A DNA stretch of 64,000 bases. It comes from Kuschelorhynchus macadamiae (taxonomy: Eukaryota > Arthropoda > Insecta > Coleoptera > Curculionidae). Both the position numbers and the translations under genes were made by a program. The DNA lies in the NCBI GenBank assembly GCA_030620095.1, contig JAUTXW010003816.1, positions 584,345 through 648,344 on the forward strand. Direction: 5' to 3'. Every line of letters starts with the position of its first letter. Position 1 is the stretch's first letter. Shown piece after piece: positions 9,968 through 21,605 of the stretch. Below the pieces are notes generated by a model. It searched no databases and was not told the origin of the DNA. It saw only the letters and a program-made list of their open reading frames with translations.

Positions 9968-10406
9968 TTCTTATAGTTGTTACTGCTGTTGCTACGTCTT
10001 GTAGTAGTAGTAATGAAGAAGAACAAACGAAGACTGGTGATTTTGCATGTTCAGTTTAATTGCTTATATATGAATATACAAAAAAAATCTATTAATATTT
10101 TGTAATTAAAGATTTCACGCTAGTTCCAACACATCATATATTTTGAATAACAACAACAACAACTAGATAAGCAAAATCAGCAAAACAAGTTCAAGTTCAA
10201 GTTAACAAACATGTGCTTATCATTAAAAAAAACATTTATCAAACATATGCAGCATTTTTTGTAATGAAAATTTTAGTTAAATAGATCATCGAATTAATGA
10301 AAATCTCAGACTAGTCAAGTAGCCAGCTATCAGTTGTCGCTATTATTTATAACGTATAACCAAATTTTGTATCAAATAAATCTATCTAAATCTAAAGTTC
10401 CTAACA
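9968..10406. promoter_or_regulatory. divergent intergenic region, accessory genes
   Basis: 439 nt between the divergent starts at 9967 (minus) and 10407 (plus). AT-rich with short CAA repeats. A TCAGTTG arthropod-type initiator at about 10330 lies roughly 75 nt upstream of the plus-strand ATG. No further structure seen. Confidence 0.4.
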
Positions 10407-11036
10407 ATGGCAGAAAATATGATTGGAAACGCTGTCCAAATTGAAGAAAATAATGTGGAGATCGCCGCTCAAATTGAAGAAAGAGAAGAGATTTTTAATA
10501 ACTTGGAAGGTGATTCCATCAGTTATAAACATTCATTTTTGGACAAATCATCTAGGCTTGTTAGAAGATCATTCTTGTTTAGCATTGATATTAATTATAT
10601 TGAAGAGGAGGAAGAAGAAGAGCTGGAGGAGGAAGATGATCAGGAAATTGACGAAGGAGTGGACATGGATGGACAACTGCTAAATTTAGGAACCGAGGCT
10701 GACGTAAAAGTAAGCAAGTTTAGAGCTAGTGAATTATTTAATAATTTCGAAGAAAAAGATGTATGTGTTATACAAAGCTACACTAAAATTGAAAGTCGAA
10801 CACTAGGAACATTTGCTATTTGCCTTCCGTGTAGTGCAATTCACATGAGATATTTACGGAGAGGGGAATCCGATCATGTGAGCTGCCACTACAAAAGAGC
10901 TTATGTTGTTAGTGCTTCTGATTTACATTGTGCTATTTGTAGGATACATCTTTTTCTACTAATTCCTGAACATGCTTGCTTTTACTGCAATAAAAATGAA
11001 AAAAAAGATATAGACGATTATGTTGTTAAATATTAA
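10407..11036 (+). CDS. acidic, cysteine-rich accessory protein (209 aa), possible zinc binder
   Basis: An intact ORF from ATG 10407. The N-terminal half is acidic, with a Glu/Asp run at residues about 66-85. The C-terminal 80 residues hold paired cysteines: CLPC, a CH pair, CAIC and CFYC, plus nearby His. This spacing suits one or two zinc-binding sites of RING or zinc-ribbon type. I do not recognise the family. The acidic-region-plus-CxxC layout recalls the small oncoprotein-like (oncoid) proteins of adintoviruses, but no LxCxE motif is present (the nearest is LHCAI), so this stays a guess. The stop codon lies in the first unit of a 51-bp tandem repeat. Confidence 0.62.
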   Translation: MAENMIGNAVQIEENNVEIAAQIEEREEIFNNLEGDSISYKHSFLDKSSRLVRRSFLFSIDINYIEEEEEEELEEEDDQEIDEGVDMDGQLLNLGTEADVKVSKFRASELFNNFEEKDVCVIQSYTKIESRTLGTFAICLPCSAIHMRYLRRGESDHVSCHYKRAYVVSASDLHCAICRIHLFLLIPEHACFYCNKNEKKDIDDYVVKY

Positions 11037-11181
11037 TATTAAACATAGTTTGTAAATGTTATGGGTAGATTAGTTTAACAATATTAATTTTAAATATAGG
11101 TTATAAACGTAATGGATAGATAATGTCAAAAATATTAATTTTAAACATAAATTGTAAAGATAATAAGTAGAATACGTCAAG
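11029..11181. repeat. 51-bp imperfect tandem repeat, three copies
   Basis: Units start AATATTAAT at 11029, 11080 and 11131. Unit 1 contains the stop codon of the preceding gene. The copies differ at many sites, so the array is older than the 151-bp array. Confidence 0.75.
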
Positions 11182-12063
11182 AATAATAATTTAAAAATGT
11201 CAAATGTTACTATAAGCGTTTATATATTTTCAGTGCTATATGCAAAATACTTCTTTTTATTCTAACATCTGACACTGTATTTGTAAATGAAATAGCTAAT
11301 CATATGTAAAAAAAAAAAAAAGTGTCGATTATGTCAACTGCCACTAGAAGCACTCATATATTAGCATAACATTTTGTTAACGCTTGTTTCTGTATTCAAT
11401 TGAGTTTTCTCTTACTTGATGCAAAGTATATTAATATTATTAGTATAATTAAAAAGTAGTAGATTAGGCTATGCCGGTCCGACAATCAAAACCGTCATTT
11501 TTACATGTAAATTCCCATAAGAAAATTTAAGCTTCGATTTGCAAAAGTGGTGCCATTTTAGGGCGTGGCACTTTTTGTGTCAACCCATAACAATTGTTTT
11601 GTTATGTAATGTGAAAATTAGTATGTATTAAAAAACTTGTTAGATCATTGTTGTTGTCGTTTCAATATAGGAAAAGGAAAAAATGTGTGACACAAATTAT
11701 AAAAAAAAATATTATCCTCTTTTTAAAATTACAACAAAATGATGTCTAATTACATCTTTGAAGATTTGTATCAAATAGTAATATCTAGTGCGACATACAG
11801 GACAATTGTTGACCATTATAGAACAACAATTTTCATCATTCCATCTTAAAATACATTTTACAGTAAGTTGTAAATCTCACAACAATGCAAAGCTCATTAG
11901 TGTTCAAAACAAAAATGTATACATAGAAAACAGACTAACAATGTTGGATTATTTATTTAACACAAACTCAACCTTTGAGACCTGTCTTATAGTATACCAA
12001 TAACAATATATAAATCTATCTACAAAATTTCTATGTTATCTGACTTGGGGAGAGAGAGACGTT
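11182..12063. other. AT-rich gap, no gene recognised
   Basis: About 880 nt. A 71-aa frame at 11788-12003 has no recognisable motif and is probably chance. Nothing else is supported. Confidence 0.5.
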
Positions 12064-12276
12064 ATGAAACCAATAAAGTCGGTAAGCTTTAATGAATCAA
12101 AAAATCATATACACCTAATGATTGTTTGGAGTTATGCATACAGAAGAGCTCGAAAAGATGAAGAAATTATCAACAAAATGCATTTTCAACGACGAATAGC
12201 TAATTTAGAATTAATTTTAAAAAATGTACTTGATGAAAATCATAGGACTAGAATTTATATTGAAAGGTTTAATTGA
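12064..12276 (+). CDS. PPP1R15/GADD34-like PP1-docking protein (DP71L/ICP34.5-type)
   Basis: A 70-aa intact ORF. Residues 5-9 (KSVSF) fit the RVxF protein-phosphatase-1 docking motif. They are followed at family-like spacing by H17, W22, AYRRAR (25-30) and FQRRI (41-45), with acidic/hydrophobic residues ending near an R-x-Y. This order matches the C-terminal functional core of PPP1R15 proteins and the viral homologues that recruit PP1 to dephosphorylate eIF2-alpha and keep translation running. A diverged homologue lies at 59170-59364. The GPWE and ARDR blocks of cellular members are not preserved, so substrate targeting is inferred. An AATAAA follows the stop closely. Confidence 0.66.
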   Translation: MKPIKSVSFNESKNHIHLMIVWSYAYRRARKDEEIINKMHFQRRIANLELILKNVLDENHRTRIYIERFN

Positions 12277-12448
12277 TTTAAATAATAAAAAATATATTAA
12301 AGATATAATTATTTGTTTCATTTATTTTCGGTTAGACGAGGCTATTTTACATATATATTAATTACTTTAAGTGCTATACGTTTTTTATCATCTGGTATAA
12401 GCTATTATTCGAAACAAATATTATTTATTATAACAACATTATTATTGA

Positions 12449-12815
12449 TCATCTCAATACTACACAAACATCTCCTTATCTACATCCTCGACCTTTTCTT
12501 ATCTGCGAACCTGAACTCTAGTCTTACGTCGTCGTCGTCGTCGTCGAAAATGAAAACAAGCTATTCTCGGTATTTTTCCAAAAACTAATATTTTACGTAT
12601 TTATTCAAATATTGCTCATCTCAATACTACACAAACATCTCCTTATCTACATCCTCGACCTTTTCTTATCTGCGAACCTGACCTCTAGTCTTACGTCCAA
12701 CATTAACAGAAAAACAATTCTCGGTACTCGACCTTTTCTTATCTGCGAACCTGACCTCTAGTCTTACGTCGAACATATTAATTTTAATTAACAGAAAAAC
12801 AATTCTCGGTACTAC
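12449..12815. repeat. three direct repeats near the presumed end of element 1
   Basis: A block containing TCGACCTTTTCTTATCTGCG recurs at about 12488, 12655 and 12728, with flanks of up to 90 bp shared between copies. Adjacent segments ending AACAATTCTCGGTAC are also repeated. It carries a short GTC run in the first copy. Subterminal direct repeats are common near Polinton ends, so this may mark the element-1 terminus; no inverted partner is visible in the window. Confidence 0.7.
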
Positions 12816-13272
12816 GGAATTCGGCGAGGCGAGGCTCGGCTCATGAAATTATACCAGAAGTGCGGCGTGAAGCCCTACAAACATTCTATTTTTTTTTTTT
12901 ACCACATGTGTTGTACTGTATAACTGCGTATTATTACTATTATTGCTCGTTTAAAAGATAAACAAGATCATCTAAATTGTTTACTTATTACGACGTACTG
13001 CATGGCGGTAGTAGTAGTAGTCTAGAAGTTCAAAATTTGACAAAAAACAAATCTCGGTGTCGACGACGGTTCGAATCCAGGCGGGCGCGCGTGGGCTTTT
13101 TTTTTTTTTTCTTCTAAGAAACAAATTAGTAATAATTATAGCGGTGCATGTGTGTGTGTGAGTGCCAAAAAGACACTTCACATATAAGTCTTTTTTGCTT
13201 CTACCTATTTACATCCTTATAAAAACACCACCATCCCCCCATCAAATAAAACTACCCGACGGGTCTCAACGC
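12816..13272. other. gap without recognised gene
   Basis: Contains a GGTTCGAATCC B-box-like sequence at about 13064 followed by a GC-rich patch and a T14 run. It does not fold as a tRNA. Possibly a fragment of a tRNA-derived SINE. Confidence 0.35.
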
Positions 13273-13497
13273 CTTTTTGAACACCTACACTAATAAGGCC
13301 CTTCTGGTCAACAGCCTCTGGTCATTGTCGACCACTTCTTCTTCGGCCATTTTCAGGCATTTTTCAGGATTGTGTCACTTTTTAACACGTACTTTTTGAA
13401 CACCTACAGTAATAAGGCCCTTCTGGTCAACAGCCTCTGGTCATTGTCGACCACTTCTTCGGCCTTTTTCAGGCATTTTTCAGGATTGTGTCACTTC
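13273..13497. repeat. tandem duplication, about 113 bp unit
   Basis: TTTTTGAACACCTACA and the following 100 bp occur twice (13273-13383 and 13389-13497), differing by a few bases and a TTC insertion. The content is unknown. Confidence 0.85.
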
Positions 13498-14092
13498 GTC
13501 GCCGAAGAAGTTGGACACACCCAATCTTTGGACAGACAGGCCATCCTCGGTCACAGTACCCCGCCTTCTATACTACTAACAAGTAATTGACCACAATTAC
13601 TTGAACTGTCTTTTTGCTCACTTTTGTTTCTAGTCAAATCAAAATTAAAAATAACAAATCTCTCGTATTTGTTACAATTGTTTATAATAATCACCAGTAT
13701 AATCTTTACAGTTACAACTTTTAATCAAGATACAATAATTACTTAGCCTAAATGAACTAACTAACTGAATATCTTTTTATTTATTTAAAATAAAAATTAA
13801 GTATTTATTTATTAATAATAAAATAGTCAAAATTAGGTTTGAATAATAGGTATATTATTTATTCTGGCAAAGCAAGATTAAAATAAAAATTTTTAAAAAA
13901 TTAAAATGTTCAAAATTAAACTCAAAAAGATATTATTTTCAAGCTTGCCAATTTCCCTAATCTAATTATCCACCCGGGTCACGCCGCTTGGGATATTAGA
14001 CGCGTTAATGTTTATAATATATTAATATTTATAATAATAATTTGAAATTAAAATTTTAGCAAAGTTACAGTTTATGATATCGTAATAATATA
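13498..14092. other. AT-rich gap, nothing recognised
   Basis: No coding frame, motif or repeat could be supported apart from the TA target site at its right edge. Confidence 0.5.
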
Positions 14093-16729
14093 CAGGGTGG
14101 TGCAACCAAGATGATATTGATAGTCAAGAACGCTGTGTTTTAAAATTATACCCATTATACAGGGTGGTCTGAAAAGTTCGTGGTGAACCAAACTTGTGTT
14201 TTTTTAAATGGGATACCCGGTATATTATTATTTTAGTTGATTCTCCTATTCGTTGCGATCATTTTGATACAAGATTAGTTGGGTCTAAAATGTATACCAA
14301 GGGAATGGGACGAGATTAAAGTGGAAAAAAGGATTATACTCCGGCCATTTTTTGAAAACAATTGAAGCAGGTATGAAAAACCAAATATTCTATAAAATGT
14401 ATTGTATCTAGGACTACAATAATCGCTTGTAAGTCGTTCAAAATTATTCACTGTTATACAGGGTGGTCAAGTTTTGCAAATTTACCTTGGATTGAATTTT
14501 TTAAAATAGAACACCCTGTATATTTTACATTCATGTTAAAGATAACATTACTAGCTTTCAGAAAATACCATATTTGATACCTTTCTGACCAACAGTTTTT
14601 CAGTAAATTAGCTGTGAAATCAAAATTTCTTCATTTTAACACGAATTACTCTGAATTCACGTTGTTAAAATTGACAATTTAATATTAGGAGGCCATGATA
14701 TCATCATAAATGAAAAAAAGATTGACATTCCCGTCAAAACATCAAAGTGTCAGAATATTGTCATCAGTAAATAAATAAATATTGTTCTTTGATGATGCGA
14801 TGCCGAAATAAAAACAAGATAGAAGCTTTTGCAAGTTTATCATAGAGATTTCAAGAAACAGGAAATGTTGCTTTCAAAAAAACGTAAAGTAATTAATAAA
14901 CCAGTTACCAATGAAGATAATGCTTTGACAGTATTAATAAGAGATCTTTTTTTACAAAAAAAAAATTTAATATAAATCAACAAAAACAATGTAATTAAAA
15001 CTTATGAAAGATGTTCAACTAAACCACCGTTTTGCTGAAGGCACATTTCGAGTCTATCCATAAATGAAAGTTTCACTTTTCTCAAAGTCAGGTCTGAAAT
15101 GTTGCGAAAACTGCTTATTATTCTCAACTTCATATCTTCCACTGTGGTTGGAACCTCTTTATAAACTTCTTCTTTAACATGTCCCCATAAAAAGAAATCT
15201 AGTGGCGTTAAATCGGGTGACCTCGCAGGCCACTTAACTGGTCCACCTGGCCCAATCCAATGCTTTCCTTTCCAATTATTGAGAAAATGTCTTACATGCC
15301 TATGGTAATGCGGGGGTGCTCCATCATGTTGGAACCATAAGGAATTTCTTAACATTAAAGGTAAGTCTTCGAGCAATACGGGCAACTCATTTCTCAAAAA
15401 ATTTAAATAGACTTCTCCCGTTAGATGCTCTTCAAAGAAATATGGTCCTATAACATGAGAGCCAATTATACCTCCCCAAACATTAATTGACCATTTATTT
15501 TGATGGTCCACCTGACGAATCCATTGTGGATTTTCGGTTGAATAATAGTGCATATTATGTTTGTTAACCAAGCCGTTGCTTTTAAAAGTTGCTTCATCTG
15601 AAAACAGCACCCTATCTACAAAACCAGGATTATCCCAAATTGTATTTAAAAACCAAATTGAAAACTCTTGTCGTTGGACGTAATCGCGATCATACAGTTC
15701 TTGGTGTAATTCAATGTGGTAGGCATGATATTTATGTTGTTTCAGAATCCGTTTAATACTAGTGCGTTCAATATCAGTAGCTCTCTCAATTTCTCTGGTA
15801 CTTGTGTGTGGATTTTCTTACACTGTTAATAACACTGTCAAAGCATTATCTTCATTAGTAACTGGTTTATTAATTACTTTACGTTTCTTAAAAGCAACAT
15901 TGCCTGTTTCTTGAAACCTCTCTAATAAACTTGCAAAAGCTTCAGGTCTTGGTTTTTTTTCGGCATCAGGATATCGTACCGCATAAACCCTGCTTGCTAG
16001 TAAAGGGTTTTTTTGACACTCGCCCAACATAAAAGTCACGTTTATCAATTCTGGAGTACTGAAACTCATTGTTACTTAACAATTTCTCGGCTTATAAATA
16101 ATATAATATATAAATAATACCGTTTCTGTTAGAATGAGTACATTTTGGTTTCACGGTTAATTTGCTAAAAACCTCTTGGTTAGAAAGATATCAAATAGGG
16201 TATTTTCTGAAAGCTGGCGATGTTATCTTTAATATGACAGTAAAATATATGGGGTGTTCCATTTAAAAAAATTCAATCCAAGGTAAATTTGCAAAACTTG
16301 ACCACCCTGTATAACAGTAAATAATTTTGAACGACTTACAAGCGATTATTGTAGTCCTAGATACAATACATTTTATAGAATATTTGGATTTTCCATACCT
16401 GCTCCAATTGTTTTCAAAAAATGGCCGGAGTATAACCTTTTTTTCCATTTTAACCTCGTCCCATTCCCTTGGTATAAATTTTAGACCCAACAAACCTCAT
16501 ATCAAAATGATCGTAACGAATAGGAGAATCAACTAAAATAATAATATACCGGGTGTCCACTTAAAAAAACACAAGTTTGGTTCACCACGAACTTTTCAGA
16601 CCACCCTGTATAATGGGTATAATTTTAAAACACAGCGTTCTTGACTATCAATCATATCCCAAAAATGTTTTTTCAAATTCCTCTCCGTTTGCCCACAATC
16701 GTCCACCCCATCTTGGTTGCACCACCCTG
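14093..16729 (-). mobile_element. DD41D mariner-like (rosa-type) transposon with long inverted repeats
   Basis: Begins CAGGGTGGTGCAACC and ends with its inverse complement, flanked by TA at 14091-14092 and 16730-16731. Inverted repeats of about 550-590 bp are visible (14093-14640 and 16135-16729), including internal ACCACCCTGTAT motifs. The left arm lacks about 55 bp present on the right. A second inverted segment (14821-14946 against 15822-15944) duplicates the 5' transposase coding sequence. A transposase remnant is carried on the minus strand. Confidence 0.9.
15002..16069 (-). pseudogene. DD41D mariner-like transposase, frameshifted
   Basis: N-terminal helix-turn-helix (DUF4817-like; YPDAEKKPRPEAF, FQETGNVAFKKRK) from ATG 16069 to 15818. 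After a broken stretch the catalytic domain runs 15610-15002. Catalytic residues: Asp in FSDEATF, Asp in QHDGAPPH, and Asp in SPDLTPLDFFLWG, 41 residues after the second. That spacing defines DD41D. It would cut and paste the element at TA sites, but the frame changes make it inactive as written. Confidence 0.88.
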
Positions 16730-16731
16730 TA

Positions 16732-18557
16732 TATATACAAAATTCACAAATATTTATATCAGTCAAAATCAAAATAAAGCACGGGTTTCTAAGTGTCCCT
16801 TAGAATAAACAATCCTCCTCACTAAAGTGAGATTGAGAACTTCAGGGACTGACGTGCTATGTCTCTGGAGGGATCGTTAAAAATTTTAAAAGATCGGATT
16901 CACCAATCATAATTAAGTCTAGAACCCTAATCTAATTTTTTACAAGATCAAGTATTAATTTACAATTTGTTTAAACAATTAAGTTTACAAAATCAGAGAA
17001 TATCCAAAATCGGTTATGTCAAAATCAGATATTAAAAATTATGATTCGCCCAACTAAGGGTAGATCACAAAATACAAATTAAAATCAAAGTCAAATATGT
17101 TACAAGATAATCAAAAATATGCAGTCAAATTCGGGAAGTTTTAAAATCACAAATTTTATTAACATTTATGAAGTGAGCAATTCGTTAAAAATCAAAATTA
17201 TAAAAATATTAGCAATTTTAAAAATAAGCAAAAGGTTAGCAGGTTTTTTTGTTTCAAAAAGTTTTCAATTAGTGATAGAGTTTACGCCAGAAGCACAACA
17301 GAAACAAACACTATGAGCACTAGTTAAATTGAGCCTTTGGTAACTTAGATCTGAAACTTGATCTGGAGAACAACTGAGCTTGGAGAACGCTTAGAAAAAG
17401 GAGACCAGAGCCACAGCCTTACCTAGATCTTCCACACGCAATTTCGACAGCCAGTTTTATAGTTCTTCCAGATGCCTCCTACTAGGACATAAATCAGGAG
17501 AACCAGATTTAATTCCCGAGGACGATCTTCACGATCTAAGCCCTACTCGGAACCAATGTGCAAGGGAACCTTTCAGAACAGAGACCGGGCGCAATCCAAC
17601 GTTGGGAACAATAGTGCAAGGTTCCTCTAGTTGTCTTCGGCTGTATCACTAAGAAGGATATTAAGAAACGCACTGTATTACACTGCTACCGGCGCGGCGC
17701 TTAGGAGGACTTATGAAAATTCATGTATCACTCACGACTGACGTGTACTAGTTAACGAGACGAAATGCTAAAGATTCAGTTTTCTGTCTATTTTTATATG
17801 TTTCTTGCGTCGATGTCACGGTTACACCTTTTTGTCAGCTCTGGACCAATCACGTCCATTCTAGGCGGAGTCCCTTGAACGAAATTGTCGACTTTTTGGT
17901 TCACTTTTCTGCAAGTATTTTTGGAGACAACATCTCCCGAGAAACTTTGAAGTCCTGTGGGAACGTTGTTTTTGATTTTCGATTTTTCCCAGTAATAACA
18001 TTGCTTAATGCGTATTCTGGCAAACTTTTGTTAATTTCTGATAACTTTTTATTTTTTCAAATAAAAAATTCGTACAGCTTCGAAAATTTATTAAACGATT
18101 GTTCTTTAATTAGTATTTATGCCTGTAAAAGATAGGATTTTTTTCTATGAGTAGTTTCTTAGATTTTGGAAATATTCACCAGGGCCTGGTGCTGTCCTTC
18201 CGAAGTCTATTTTCTGGTTTTCTGTTAATATTTTTACAAAATGTTTTATTATATAAAAAGTTTCTTTTATTAAGGGCTTTCATCCTATGAAGGTCCCATT
18301 TCGATATCTTGATTTTTTGTTTCCAAGTCCAAAAATGCAAAATTTTTCTTCCACAAAAATTTTCCTACGAAGTTGAAATTTTGATATGTTGTAGACCGGG
18401 TTAAATGGAACATTTTTTTCCTAGTGCCTTTTTACGCTAGGACGTCGCGTTTAGGAGCTACGGACGTAGCGTCCTTTTCTGAGTGTCGCGTTCACGACGC
18501 TTACCTTCTTTCTTCCGTAAGTCGGTTGTTTCTTAATATTTTGATTTTAAATTTTTG
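16732..18557. other. 1.8-kb gap between the two mariner-like elements
   Basis: No coding frame with a recognisable motif. Includes a moderately GC-rich stretch (about 17340-17720). Nothing further supported. Confidence 0.45.
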
Positions 18558-18559
18558 TA

Positions 18560-20920
18560 CAGGGTGTCCCATTTTCGTAGGTTTTACGGGGTTTCCAGCT
18601 TATGAGTAGAGATAGAGAGATGCGGTTTTCGCGACACCGTGCTACTTTTCGATGAAACTAAAGAGGCCGCAAACAGATTTGCCCTAACCATTTTAGTTTC
18701 CGTGCTACAGGGTGATTTTGAAAATTTGTCATTTTCGGACACCCCCTGTAACTCAGCTATCGTAAAATATATTTAAAATGTTTCAACTGGTATTTATAGA
18801 TTTTTTCACGTAGAATTCAGTGGCGTACTCAGATTTTTGCTGAGAGTCATAGTTTTTGACATATTGGCATAACCTACTATTTTTTAAATGGGACACCCTA
18901 TATATTATTTTTTCATCTTATTCTTCGTGTCGAGAGCTTTTCAAAAACATACCATAAGTCATATTTATTTTCATAAATAACATGAAAAAATGCATTTTTC
19001 TTTAAACGGATTTATGGCATAGCAGATCAATCGAAATAAGAGAAGGTGGCTGTGGAGCCATGGAAAAAGTTAACAAATATTTATTAACGAAATAACAAAG
19101 TAACAGCATCAGAAAAAATTAGGAAGTAGGTAAAAGGTAATAATTATAATTTCATTAAAACTACAAATATTGTTCAAATTGTAGACCATTATGTGTCCTA
19201 CAAGTGTGACAAACTTTAAAAATTCTTTTTAATGCATTTTCTATTGTAAATGACTGTCTTTGTAACTCTGCAAAAGCGTTTTCGGTGGCCATTCTTAGTT
19301 GTTCTAAGTTTTCGTATCGCCTTACATAAACCTTGTTTTCTAAATAACCCCACAAAAAGAAATCTAAAACTGAGAGGTCAGGGGATCGTGGTGGCCATCG
19401 AACAGGTCCGTGTGTTCCTATCCATCTTCCAGGAAAATGGTCGTTAAGCCAGTTTTGACTTATTCTGGCATTGTGGGCTGGAGCTCCGTCTTGCTGGAAA
19501 TAAATCCTATTTAGTTGAGCCAAGGGAACATCATCCAAGATTCCTAATGCGTCTTCTAGGATTCGCACGAAACCAATCGAATTCAGATTTCCTTCATATA
19601 TTTGGTAAACTATTTTTCGGTTGCTTTCAACTATATTATTATAATAAAAATAAAACAGGAGACATTGAATCCAAATCTGCCCTGACGCTCCCTAGGAAAA
19701 ATAACTTGGTTGTTTTCTTGACTCCAAAATCGCGTGTTGTGTATATTTAAAATCCCTGAACTAGTAAAATGTGCCTCGTCTGACCAAATAATCTTTTTTT
19801 CAAAATCGATATCTTCTGCCTTCATATTTATAAACCAATTGCAGAACTCCAATCTGCGCTCTGCATCACCAGGATGCAGATGATGCACAAGTTTGTATTT
19901 ATAGGGTTTGAATTTGTGCTTTTTCAAAAGTTTCTGCACTTTGGTTTTCGGTACACCCGCCTCTTCGTCTATTTTCCTGCAAGATGTTTCAGGAGCTGTC
20001 TGAACGAGGGCTAAAACGTTGACCTCAGATTCTTCGTTGTCTTTATTGTAAGTTCGCGATCGAGGCTTGTTAAAAGATCCATATTGGCAAAGATTATTTT
20101 TAATTTTTTGAAAAATTCTTTTTTCTGGTTGTCTTCTCTCGGGATATCTAAGATAAAATAAAGCGAACCAATAAAGTCAAAATGCAGGAAGATAAAAAAG
20201 AACTAACCTGTTCAGATAAAGCTCTGCCGCCTGATCTGCATCTTCATTAGACAATATAAAACACGCGTTCATATCATATTTCTCAAAATATTCAATTTTT
20301 GATTCTGAGCCATATTAAAAACAATAATTATAATAGACGTCAAGAAAAATTTAAACGCAATAATGCCAAAAATGACAGCAGTAATGGCTGCCTGATCATA
20401 TTTTTGTTGGCGTTGCCATGGCTACCACAGCCACCTTCTCTTATTTCGATTGATCTGCTATGCCATAAATCCGTTTAAAGAAAAATGCATTTTTTCATGT
20501 TATTTATGAAAATAAATATGACTTATGGTATGTTTTTGAAAAGCTCTCGACACGAAGAATAAGATGAAAAAATAATATATAGGGTCTCCCATTTAAAAAA
20601 TAGTAGGTTATGCCAATATGTCAAAAACTATGACTCTCAGCAAAAATCTGAGTATGCCACTGAATTCTACGTGAAAAAATCTATAAATACCAGTTGAAAC
20701 ATTTTAAATATATTTTACGATAGCTGAGTTACAGGGGGTGTCCGAAAATGACAAACTTTCAAAATCACCCTGTAGCACGGAAACTAAAATGGTTAGGGCA
20801 AATCTATTTGCGGCTTCTTTAGTTTCATCGAAAAGTAGCACGGTGTCGCGAAAACCGCATCTCTCTATCTCTACTCATAAGCTGGAAACCCCGTGAAACC
20901 TACGAAAATGGGACACCCTG
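18560..20920 (-). mobile_element. second DD41D mariner-like transposon with about 500-bp inverted repeats
   Basis: Starts CAGGGTGTCCCATTTTCGTA and ends with the inverse complement; TA flanks at 18558-18559 and 20921-20922. Inverted repeats extend to about 19062 and from about 20416, with only scattered differences. It is a different lineage from 14093-16729: the termini and transposase differ. Confidence 0.9.
19161..20327 (-). pseudogene. DD41D transposase, several breaks
   Basis: The catalytic core is in two frames: 19939-19631 (WSDEAHF with the first Asp) and 19568-19161 (QQDGAPAHN, then SPDLSVLDFFLWG 41 residues on). The two are separated by an AT-rich TTATAA insertion. Upstream, a DUF4817-like N-terminus and a second helix-turn-helix are readable in pieces to about 20327. 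Several frame breaks make it non-functional. Confidence 0.85.
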
Positions 20921-20922
20921 TA

Positions 20923-21605
20923 CAAGGTAGCCCTAAGGGGTCTCTTTCAAATAGTCCCTCCGGCCCTTGATTGCCTTTTACAGAAAAAAATTTATTAAAG
21001 ATTGAAATTGAAATTCTTAAAAATAACGTACTTGCGCAAATTTGAATTTAAAATTTTAAAGTTAATTTTCTCGTTTGTTTATGAAGGGATTTTAATGATT
21101 CTTTTACCAAATTGTTGGCTTTGGTAATGGCTTTTTGGAAATGTAAAAATTTTGGAAAAATATTTAGTTTTAGATTTTTGAAAAATTAAAACAGTTTTAT
21201 ATCTAATAGAATTAATTGCGATAAGGGAAAGATTTTTATGTGGGCGTGAAGCGCATAAAAAACTAATCATTTCTACTAAGTTTCATTAAGATATTTTAAT
21301 CAGAAGTATTTTAAATTAATTATTATAATTATAGAAAATCTAGAATCGAATAGACCAATACAAACTCGGCGTGGTTGAATCTGATTGGCTTGAAGGTACG
21401 AGTTCTGTGTTTCTATTGGACGAATTTCTTCCATCGAACTTTCGAGATTAGGCGTGGAAATTCGTTTACATTCGATTTGTTTTGACGCTCTCGAAGATGA
21501 TTTCCAGGCCGATTTCCAATGTCTTTTATGTGTAAACATATAGTGATTCTTTTTTATATATTTTGGTCTTATTTTAAGGGTTTATTTAGATTAATTTAAT
21601 TAAAA
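20923..21605. other. gap, nothing recognised
   Basis: AT-rich. ORF fragments at 21079-21270 and 21300-21539 (minus) show no family motif. Confidence 0.45.

Noticed and set aside
10900..11000. LxCxE retinoblastoma-binding motif in the acidic/Cys protein
   Set aside because: The closest stretch is LHCAI; the essential Glu is absent.
12313..12588. 91-aa hydrophobic ORF after the PP1-docking gene
   Set aside because: It runs into the direct-repeat block and ends in a Ser run from GTC repeats. No motif, and the start is not an ATG with context.
13000..13110. tRNA gene suggested by GGTTCGAATCC
   Set aside because: The T-stem bases around it do not pair and no acceptor stem or anticodon arm can be drawn. 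At most a SINE fragment.
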